A DNA stretch of 6,954 nt from a bacterium. Lineage in GTDB: Bacteria; Zixibacteria; MSB-5A5; GN15; FEB-12. Shown here in pieces: positions 1-5,900 of this stretch. A model generated the notes under the pieces. It saw nothing but the letters and a program-made list of their open reading frames with translations, did not search any database and was not told the origin of the DNA. Position 1 is the stretch's first letter, and the number at the start of each line of letters is the position of its first letter. The stretch spans positions 1-6,954 of the forward strand of contig DAOUUR010000125.1 in assembly GCA_030668045.1 (NCBI GenBank), in the 5' to 3' direction. A program made the position numbers and the translations under genes.

Positions 1-915
1 CTGACTGATCAGGTCCGTGACTGTGAGTTTAAGGTCTTTGCCGGGAATGTTGCTTCCGGTGGCGTCGTCAAAGGAATCGTCCTTAAGGGCGGCGGTAGTA
101 TGTCGCGCAAGCAGATTGACGAGTTGACCGAGGTGGCCAAAGGATTCGGCGCTGGTGGGCTGGCGTATATCCTTCGAGCCGACGGTGGCGACAAGTCTCC
201 GATTCTCAAATTTATCGGAGAAAGTGTCAAAGACGCTTTAATAGATGCCGCCAAAGCCGAGCCGGGTGATGCCTTGTTTATCATCTCCGACAAGAAAATC
301 AAGACCGAAGAAATACTCGGCGGGTTGCGATTGCACCTGGGAAAGACGCATGATCTTATCGACAAGTCAGAGTGGAAATTCCTCTGGGTGACCGATTTCC
401 CGATGTTTGACTATGATGCTGAGACTGACTCGTACCAGGCGATGCATAACATTGTTTCGCATCCGAGGTTTGAAGATATATCGCTTATTAACGAAGGATT
501 CAAATCTGATCTTTCAGGTTCCGACCTGGAACATCCGTGGCGGAAGGCCCGTGCCCTTCAGTACGACCTTGTTATCAACGGCTGGGAAATTGGTTCTGGT
601 GGACAGAGGATAGATCGACCTGAGTTGCAGAAGAAGGTGCTTGAGATTCTCGGGATCGACAACGAACGAGCGGAGCGGATGTTTGGCTTCCTCCTGAGAG
701 CGCTTGAATATGGTGCCCCGCCGCACGCTGGTGTGGCGCTGGGGCTTGACCGTCTGGTAGGACTACTTGTGGGTGCCGATTCCATTCGGGACGTTATTGC
801 ATTTCCCAAGACGGCCAACGCTATGTCACTAATGGATGGTTCACCAACAGCGATTGAGGCGGATCAACTCGAAGAACTGGGTCTGGAATTGAAAGAGTCG
901 GTCGAGGACAAATAG
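1..915 (+). CDS. aspS: Aspartyl-tRNA synthetase, C-terminal part (5' end outside window)
   Basis: Class II aminoacyl-tRNA synthetase that charges tRNA-Asp (or tRNA-Asp and tRNA-Asn if non-discriminating) in the cytoplasm. The frame is open from base 1, giving 304 residues before TAG; the anticodon-binding domain and motifs 1 and 2 lie upstream. In-window residues 1 to about 120 are the bacterial-type GAD insertion domain (FKVFAGNVASGG, SRKQIDELTEVAKGFGA). Catalytic-domain sequence returns with WVTDFPMFDYD (129-139) and NGWEIGSGGQR (193-203). Class II motif 3 is GVALGLDRLVGLL (about 244-256), with the ATP-contacting Arg at 251, followed by IRDVIAFPKT. Compared with E. coli AspRS as remembered, the stretch between AMH and YDLV is about 12 residues longer (HPRFED...LEHPWRKA), and the usual His-His is His-Asn. 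An internal ATG at 100 is not the start, because GAD-domain homology runs through it. phoH begins 7 bases after the stop. Identification is secure; discriminating versus non-discriminating cannot be decided here. Confidence 0.97.
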   Translation: MTDQVRDCEFKVFAGNVASGGVVKGIVLKGGGSMSRKQIDELTEVAKGFGAGGLAYILRADGGDKSPILKFIGESVKDALIDAAKAEPGDALFIISDKKIKTEEILGGLRLHLGKTHDLIDKSEWKFLWVTDFPMFDYDAETDSYQAMHNIVSHPRFEDISLINEGFKSDLSGSDLEHPWRKARALQYDLVINGWEIGSGGQRIDRPELQKKVLEILGIDNERAERMFGFLLRALEYGAPPHAGVALGLDRLVGLLVGADSIRDVIAFPKTANAMSLMDGSPTAIEADQLEELGLELKESVEDK

Positions 916-922
916 ACTGCCT

Positions 923-1900
923 GTGAATATGGAAATTGACGACAAGAAGGTCCGCACTTTTAGCGTGGAGGGAATCGATCAGCGTTTGCTGTTTGGTCAG
1001 AACCATGTCTTCCTGCGCATCATAGAATCTCGTTTTCTTAGTAAGATTGTGGCCCGCGGTGATAATGTCATTGTTGAGGGTGAGCCTATTGATGTCGATC
1101 AAATAGTCCGCTTGCTCAGCGATCTGATTACGCGGATCAAGACCGGCGATTTTATCACCGAGCAGTATCTCAACTACGCCATCGGAATGGTCAAGGAAGC
1201 CGGTCACGGTCCGGCGGATCAAATATCGACCGAGGCGCTGCTGACAAATTCACTTAGGAAAGAGATCAAGCCCAAGACGGTCGGGCAATCGGAGTATGTC
1301 GATTCCGTAGATAAGAACGATATCGTTTTCTCAATCGGACCAGCTGGAACGGGGAAAACATACCTGGCCGTTGCAATGGCCGTTGCCGAACTAAAAGCCA
1401 AGCGGGTCAGTCGCATTGTGTTTACTCGTCCGGCGGTTGAGGCGGGAGAGTCGCTGGGGTTTTTGCCGGGAGATATCCGGGCGAAAGTTGATCCGTATCT
1501 TCGCCCAATCTACGATGCCCTCTACGACATGCTTGATCCGGACAAGACCCGCCGCTTGTTGGAGATGGGTGTTATTGAAATCGCCCCGTTGGCGTTCATG
1601 CGGGGGCGGACCCTGAACGAGGCGTTTGTTGTCCTTGATGAAGCCCAGAATACAACCAGTGCTCAGATGAAAATGTTCCTGACACGGATCGGTGAGAAGT
1701 CGAAAGCTGTTATCACCGGTGACGTCACACAGATTGATCTGCCGGAAAAGAAATCATCGGGTCTGGTGCAGGTACAAAAGATACTTAAGGCAATACCGGG
1801 AATTGGTTTTGTTTACTTGACGGAGCGTGATGTTATCCGCCATGCTTTAGTGCAGAGGATAATCCGTGCTTACGGTAAGTGGGAAAAATCTCGTCGCTGA
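923..1900 (+). CDS. phoH: PhoH-family ATPase (PhoH-like protein)
   Basis: Cytoplasmic P-loop NTPase of the PhoH/YbeZ family, associated with RNA metabolism and commonly encoded next to ybeY, as here. It has 325 residues, normal for the family. Residues about 10-75 form the KH-like PhoH N-terminal domain (FGQNHVFLRIIESRF, VARGDNVIVEGEP). The ATPase core has Walker A GPAGTGKT at 139-146, the family signature FTRPAVEAGESLGFLPGD at 167-184, Walker B VVLDEAQN at 236-243 and a TGD sensor at 265-267, followed by SSGL and a terminal IRHALVQRIIRAY segment. All catalytic motifs are intact. GTG at 923 is the longest start; ATG at 929, two codons in, is equally possible because neither has a good Shine-Dalgarno sequence (GAGG at 904-907 is too far away). 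The missing ribosome site and the 7-base gap after aspS suggest coupled translation. YbeZ of E. coli is reported to interact with YbeY; a similar partnership here is inferred. Confidence 0.95.
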   Translation: MNMEIDDKKVRTFSVEGIDQRLLFGQNHVFLRIIESRFLSKIVARGDNVIVEGEPIDVDQIVRLLSDLITRIKTGDFITEQYLNYAIGMVKEAGHGPADQISTEALLTNSLRKEIKPKTVGQSEYVDSVDKNDIVFSIGPAGTGKTYLAVAMAVAELKAKRVSRIVFTRPAVEAGESLGFLPGDIRAKVDPYLRPIYDALYDMLDPDKTRRLLEMGVIEIAPLAFMRGRTLNEAFVVLDEAQNTTSAQMKMFLTRIGEKSKAVITGDVTQIDLPEKKSSGLVQVQKILKAIPGIGFVYLTERDVIRHALVQRIIRAYGKWEKSRR

Positions 1901-1910
1901 GATTAAGGCG

Positions 1911-1916
1911 AAAGGG
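1911..1916 (+). promoter_or_regulatory. Weak ribosome binding site of the 7TM-HD gene
   Basis: The purine run AAAGGG lies in the 27-base gap after phoH, 11 bases before the ATG at 1928. It is the only plausible Shine-Dalgarno element in that gap, and the spacing is slightly long. An out-of-frame ATG at 1918 is too close to it to be used and would give only a 15-residue product. Confidence 0.45.
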
Positions 1917-1927
1917 AATGTCGCCGT

Positions 1928-4198
1928 ATGTTTTCGTTGCTTCTGAAATTGAAGCGCCTGATTAAGAAGCTTCTTAAGGTTACCAGTGAGAGTCGTCAGC
2001 CGGTGCGTTCGTCGCGCTACTCGCAGACGCTTATCGTAATGTTCCTGGTGCTGGCTTCGGTGTTGATTGGTCTGCTCTATCCGGGTGAGGAACTCTACAA
2101 TCCGCTCGATACGCTCCACAAGGGGGATATGGCGCGCGATGCTATTGTTGCTCCCTTTGAGATTGTCGTTAAAAAAACTGAGCGCGAGTTGGAGAGTGAA
2201 CGCAGCGCGGTACGCAACACTGTTCCCCACGTGGTGGACCGAGACTCGTCCGTGTTGATAGCGATCAACTCCGAGTTGAGCCGACTATTCCATCTTGTCG
2301 ATTCGCTCAGAGCAGGCGCCGACAGCATCTCGGCGGGTTCGGATGTCGAGCGGGCATTGGCGCAGGCTATCTCCGAAAAGTTCCCGCAGCTGAGCGACAA
2401 AGTGGTCACGCAATCGCTTCTTGTCGATAGTCTCTCGGCTGTTGGGACTATTCTGACTCGACTGTTGAACGAGGAGATATATCACATCGGCGTTGTTGCC
2501 GATGCCAACATGATTCCTTCAACCGGCAGCAAGTACGTACTGATCCGGCAAGGCCAGCGCGAGAACATCTATGATCGCAACCGTATTTTCAATGTTGCCA
2601 TTGCTAACGGACGTCTGCTGACGGTGCTCAACCAGTTGGCTCTTCGGGATTCGATTGATGTTGATTATTACTATCCACTCGGTCATGCCTTCATTCGGCC
2701 CGATCTGGAGACGAATATGCCAGAGTATCTCAACCGGCTCAACGCTGAGTTAGACAATATCTCGGCGGTAAGTGAGGTTGTCAGCCCCGGCGATACAATT
2801 GTCCGTGCGTTCGGGAAAGTTGACCAGCGGCAGGCGAGAATCCTGCGCGAGAAGAACCAGATCGAACGATCCCTGGCGGTGCAGAGTGGCTGGCTGATGG
2901 CATCGTTACCGGCACTGACTCGAATAGTGTTAGTGCTGGCGACACTTTCGGTGCTCTACCTGTTTCTGTATTTTTTCCGTCGTGAGCTGTACTACTCCAA
3001 TCCGAAACTTCTGGCGTTGCTGTTGGTTTTTGCTCTTCAGCTTTTTGTGATACATCTGGAGCGTACTGTTTTCTCCGAGGACATCTCTATCTACCTCTAC
3101 CTTGTGGCGATCCTGCCGATAATGGTAACGGTGCTTTTTGATGCCGAGGTTGGTCTTTTCTCTACGTTGGTGCTGGCCATTCTTCTAGGGCTAATGCACC
3201 GGTTCGATTTTACCTTGTCATTCTTGACTTTTGTGGTCGGAGCTGTGGCCTGTGTGACGGCGCGCGAGGTGCGACGTCGATCGCATTTCTTCCGTATCAT
3301 CGTCTACGTATCGCTAACTTACGGCCTCTTCATCTTGCTGGTAGAGAGCCTCAAGATGACTCCAAGGACGGAACTGTTGACCGAGATTGGATTCGGCATG
3401 GCCAATGGTCTGTTGACCGTGCTGTTGACAATCGGCTTGATTCCATTCTTTGAATCGATCTTTGGCATCACTACCGATATCACACTACTGGAATTGTCCG
3501 ACATGAACCATCCACTTCTCAAACGACTCGCGCTTGAGGCTCCCGGCACTTATCACCATTCGATAATCGTCGGCAATCTTGCCGAGACGGCGGCCAAGGC
3601 AATCGGCGGCAATCCATTGTTGGCCCGAGTGGGATGTCTTTATCATGATATTGGGAAGGTTGAGGTGCCGGAGTATTTTGTGGAGAATCAACTTGCCATA
3701 CGATCCAAGCACGAAGATCTGGCCCCAACTATGTCATCGGTGATACTGGTCTCGCACGTGAAGAAAGGTCGGGCACTGGGAGAGGAAGCTGACCTTCCCG
3801 ACGATGTTCTCAATTTTATTGAAGAGCATCACGGTACGATGGTGATGTCGTATTTCTATAACAAGGCGCTGGAGCAGGATGCCGATGAAGTTTCGGTCGA
3901 TAAATTCCGCTACCCCGGCCCCAAACCACAGATACGGGAAACGGCTATTGCAATGTTGGCCGATGCGGTGGAGGCGGCCAGTCGGACGCTTGATGATCCC
4001 AAACCGGCTCGTATCAACAGCCTCATTCAGCGAATAATCAATGATCGCTTCCAGTCGGGCGAGCTTGATGATTGCCCCATAACTCTTCGCGATCTGGCTG
4101 CTATCAAGGATGCGTTTTCTCAGGTGTTGATTGGTGCTTTCCATCAACGAATCACCTACCCGCGAAAAACCAGTCATGAAGAAATCGAAGAGACCTGA
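1928..4198 (+). CDS. pgpH: 7TM-HD membrane phosphohydrolase, PgpH/YqfF type (probable c-di-AMP phosphodiesterase)
   Basis: Inner-membrane protein of 756 residues, family 7TMR-HD. Characterised members such as Listeria PgpH hydrolyse cyclic di-AMP. Order: a basic N-terminus; one membrane helix (about 34-50); a large extracytoplasmic 7TMR-HDED region (about 51-325), ending in the typical VVSPGDTIVRAFGKVDQRQ; seven hydrophobic helices (about 328-350, 360-377, 387-403, 407-424, 429-445, 456-473, 486-510); then a cytoplasmic HD domain (about 525-745). The metal-binding set is intact: H544 in PGTYHHS, H573-D574 in LYHDIGK, H610 in LVSH, H634-H635 in EEHHG, and D679 in MLADAVEAA. The spacing of H544, H573 and H610 matches Listeria PgpH as remembered. 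The gene sits between phoH and ybeY, the same order as yqfF in Firmicutes. Its last base is the A of the ybeY start. The enzyme class is secure; c-di-AMP as substrate is inferred from family, since no cyclase is in the window. Confidence 0.93.
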   Translation: MFSLLLKLKRLIKKLLKVTSESRQPVRSSRYSQTLIVMFLVLASVLIGLLYPGEELYNPLDTLHKGDMARDAIVAPFEIVVKKTERELESERSAVRNTVPHVVDRDSSVLIAINSELSRLFHLVDSLRAGADSISAGSDVERALAQAISEKFPQLSDKVVTQSLLVDSLSAVGTILTRLLNEEIYHIGVVADANMIPSTGSKYVLIRQGQRENIYDRNRIFNVAIANGRLLTVLNQLALRDSIDVDYYYPLGHAFIRPDLETNMPEYLNRLNAELDNISAVSEVVSPGDTIVRAFGKVDQRQARILREKNQIERSLAVQSGWLMASLPALTRIVLVLATLSVLYLFLYFFRRELYYSNPKLLALLLVFALQLFVIHLERTVFSEDISIYLYLVAILPIMVTVLFDAEVGLFSTLVLAILLGLMHRFDFTLSFLTFVVGAVACVTAREVRRRSHFFRIIVYVSLTYGLFILLVESLKMTPRTELLTEIGFGMANGLLTVLLTIGLIPFFESIFGITTDITLLELSDMNHPLLKRLALEAPGTYHHSIIVGNLAETAAKAIGGNPLLARVGCLYHDIGKVEVPEYFVENQLAIRSKHEDLAPTMSSVILVSHVKKGRALGEEADLPDDVLNFIEEHHGTMVMSYFYNKALEQDADEVSVDKFRYPGPKPQIRETAIAMLADAVEAASRTLDDPKPARINSLIQRIINDRFQSGELDDCPITLRDLAAIKDAFSQVLIGAFHQRITYPRKTSHEEIEET

Positions 4199-4632
4199 TG
4201 CAGTTGGCCATTTTCAAGGAGGCACCGGTGAGAGTCCCGCGCCAGAAACTTCTGGCTCTTGCGAAAATAATTGGAAACGCGGAGACAGGACGACGTTGCC
4301 GGACGCAGGCCAATCTGGTGTTTGTGTCTGACCGGAAAATGCGGACACTTAATCGAGACTATCGGAAAAAAGATGCTACGACCGATGTCCTCTCTTTCAG
4401 TATTGACGATGTCGCTACCAATGACACCACCTTTGGAGAGATATACATATCGGTGGCGCAGGCGCGTCGTCAGGCGACCGATTACGGTGCTACTCTCACG
4501 GAGGAAATTATTCGCCTGACATGTCACGGACTTTTGCATTTGTTTGGATATGACCACAAGAGGAAAGCCGAGACTGTGTTGATGCAGGAGAAAGAGCGAC
4601 TCTATCTAAACCGTCTGGCCGGGAGCCGATGA
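4198..4632 (+). CDS. ybeY: Endoribonuclease YbeY (rRNA maturation factor)
   Basis: Zinc-dependent single-strand endoribonuclease of the UPF0054 family, acting in the cytoplasm in 16S rRNA 3'-end maturation and late 30S quality control. The product is 144 residues, slightly shorter than E. coli YbeY. The diagnostic zinc motif HGLLHLFGYDH is complete at 110-120, with ligands H110, H114 and H120. Upstream are the family segments LNRDYRKKDATTDVLSF (51-67), with conserved basic residues in the RNA groove, and GEIYIS (80-85). A typical MQEKERLYLNRL helix closes the protein. ATG at 4198 overlaps the previous stop by one base (TGATG), favouring translational coupling, and the residues it adds (QLAIFKEAPVRVP) look like the family's first beta strand. 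A second in-frame start, GTG at 4228, has a much better ribosome site and would give 134 residues. The 3' end overlaps the next gene by four bases (ATGA). Confidence 0.96.
   Translation: MQLAIFKEAPVRVPRQKLLALAKIIGNAETGRRCRTQANLVFVSDRKMRTLNRDYRKKDATTDVLSFSIDDVATNDTTFGEIYISVAQARRQATDYGATLTEEIIRLTCHGLLHLFGYDHKRKAETVLMQEKERLYLNRLAGSR
4216..4222 (+). promoter_or_regulatory. Strong internal Shine-Dalgarno sequence ahead of GTG 4228 in ybeY
   Basis: AAGGAGG is a near-perfect anti-16S match, five bases before an in-frame GTG at 4228-4230, inside the first codons of ybeY. No comparable site precedes the ATG at 4198, where only a purine stretch GAAGAGA near 4187-4193 is seen. The sequence also encodes Lys-Glu-Ala in the long form, so it could be coincidental. 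It is recorded because it bears on the true ybeY start. Confidence 0.5.
4621..4625 (+). promoter_or_regulatory. Ribosome binding site of the CorC-type gene
   Basis: GGGAG within the last codons of ybeY is 3 bases from ATG 4629 and 9 bases from ATG 4635. The second spacing is closer to normal, so ATG 4635 (protein starting MYEF) may be the real start; ATG 4629 (MTMYEF) forms the ATGA overlap with the ybeY stop. The two products differ by only two residues. Confidence 0.5.
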
Positions 4633-5900
4633 CGATGTATGAGTTTATTGCCTTTCTTACAATCGTTGCCAGCTATCTCGTAGGATACATAATCTCGCTC
4701 TATTCACTGGCGGTGTACATCGATCCCGACGAAGTAGAGAATCTGTTTCCATCGGTGTCAAGATCGCGCCGTGCCTTCCTGAAACGTCTGGTCGACGATC
4801 CCCGTGCGTTTACGCAGGTAGCGGTCATTGCCAAGTCTGTGATTTTGATCCTCACGACCTTGCTTGCGGTTATGTTGCTTGACAGCATCGCCGTTGCCGT
4901 GGGGTTGAGCCGACCCGCGGTCTATCTGCCGGGTTTGATCGGATTGTGGCTCATCTACATTGTCTCTATCGAATTCCTGCCGCGACGTTATGCCCGGAAA
5001 GCAGTCAACCTTCAGATGACGCGCTACATCTGGATCATCTCCACGCTGTATGTCATTTTCTCGCCGTTGGTCAGGCTCTACACGCGCAGTCTCAAGAGCG
5101 GTCCGGCTGAGAAGCAGGTCACTGAGGAGGAGAAGGAAGAGATTGTTGAGCGGGCAATTGAGACTCTGGCCGAGGAGGCCGGTATAGGTGAGGCGATTGT
5201 CGAGGATGACGAAAAAGAAATGATCGGCCAGATATTCCTCCTGGATCAGACGGTAGTCCGCGAGATTATGATTCCCCGGATGGACATAGTTGGCGTCAAC
5301 AAGCAGATGAGCTTTCGGGACATCAAGGAGCTGGTGCGTGGCGACGGGCATTCGCGGTATCCGGTATATGATGAGTCGATTGATCGGGTGATTGGTCTTC
5401 TCTATGTGAAGGACCTCTTCAACAAGATGCCGGAGCCGGGAGAGGAATTTGAGATAACGACTTATCTGCGCAAGCCGTACTTCGTTCCCGAGACCAAGAT
5501 CATCGGGGAACTGCTTGGCGAGTTTAAGGCCCGGAAGTTACATATCGCTATCGTTGCCGACGAGTACGGCGGTGTGGCCGGTCTGGTGACGCTTGAGGAT
5601 ATCATTGAGGAGATATTCGGGGAGATTCAGGATGAGCACGATCTTGAGGAAGCCGATATCAGGTCGCTTGACGATGGGCGTCATTTAGTCAACGCTTCGC
5701 TGCTGATGGAAAAGCTCCAGGACTTCTTTGACACCGAACACGATCTGGGCGACTATGATACGGTCGGTGGTCTGATCTATGATCTGGTTGGTTCGGTTCC
5801 CGACGAGGGACGCAAGGTTCTATGGAACAATTTCGAGTTTGAGATCGACCGGGTCTCCGGGCAACGAATCCTCTACGTAAAAGTGGCAATCAAGTCGTAA
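4629..5900 (+). CDS. HlyC/CorC-family membrane protein (DUF21/CNNM - CBS pair - CorC_HlyC domain)
   Basis: Membrane protein of 423 residues from the family that includes CorC/YtfL-type proteins and eukaryotic CNNMs, linked to Mg2+/Co2+ efflux or resistance. Four hydrophobic segments (about 4-28, 63-88, 97-118, 130-150) form the DUF21 module. An acidic, probably helical linker follows (about 162-200). CBS1 spans about 209-264 (REIMIPRMDIVGV, SRYPVYDES, VIGLLYVKDLF) and CBS2 about 284-333 (VADEYGGVAGLVTLEDIIEEIFGEI), an adenine-nucleotide-binding pair in this family. The C-terminal CorC_HlyC domain (about 340-423) contains YDTVGGLIYDLVGSVPDEG. The cytoplasmic half is canonical. The membrane half is divergent: the usual small-residue-plus-Glu motif of helix 1 (S-x-x-E-x-A type) reads SLYSLAVY without the Glu, and the usual E-x-x-P-K is EFLPRR (115-120). 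Transport activity is therefore uncertain. The gene overlaps ybeY by four bases, a common neighbourhood for this family. Its 3' end overlaps the convergent kinase gene by 11 bases. The name hemolysin, often used for this family, should not be read as toxin activity. Confidence 0.92.
   Translation: MTMYEFIAFLTIVASYLVGYIISLYSLAVYIDPDEVENLFPSVSRSRRAFLKRLVDDPRAFTQVAVIAKSVILILTTLLAVMLLDSIAVAVGLSRPAVYLPGLIGLWLIYIVSIEFLPRRYARKAVNLQMTRYIWIISTLYVIFSPLVRLYTRSLKSGPAEKQVTEEEKEEIVERAIETLAEEAGIGEAIVEDDEKEMIGQIFLLDQTVVREIMIPRMDIVGVNKQMSFRDIKELVRGDGHSRYPVYDESIDRVIGLLYVKDLFNKMPEPGEEFEITTYLRKPYFVPETKIIGELLGEFKARKLHIAIVADEYGGVAGLVTLEDIIEEIFGEIQDEHDLEEADIRSLDDGRHLVNASLLMEKLQDFFDTEHDLGDYDTVGGLIYDLVGSVPDEGRKVLWNNFEFEIDRVSGQRILYVKVAIKS
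5890..5900. other. Tail-to-tail overlap of the CorC-type gene and the kinase gene
   Basis: The stop codon of the kinase (TGA on the - strand, 5890-5892) lies inside the final codons of the CorC-type gene, whose TAA is at 5898-5900. The two coding regions share 11 bases with opposite polarity. No GC-rich hairpin followed by a T run is visible on either strand here; the T5 at 5913-5917 has no adjacent stem. Transcripts from both sides should therefore run into each other. Confidence 0.85.

Noticed and set aside
100..102. ATG as the start of a short AspRS-like gene
   Set aside because: The same frame continues upstream to base 1 with typical GAD-domain sequence, so the gene is simply cut by the window edge.
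1918..1965. Small ORF (15 codons) overlapping the start of the 7TM-HD gene, possible leader peptide
   Set aside because: Its ATG is one base from the AAAGGG, too close for initiation, and nothing about the peptide suggests attenuation.
3734..4177. 147-codon open frame on the - strand opposite the HD domain
   Set aside because: It lies entirely antisense to the conserved HD-domain codons of the 7TM-HD gene, has no recognisable domain, and its existence is explained by codon bias of the sense gene.
4758..5351. 197-codon open frame on the - strand opposite the CorC-type gene
   Set aside because: The translation is rich in Arg, Asp, Gln and Asn without fold-like periodicity or known motifs, while the + strand encodes clear DUF21 and CBS sequence across the same bases.
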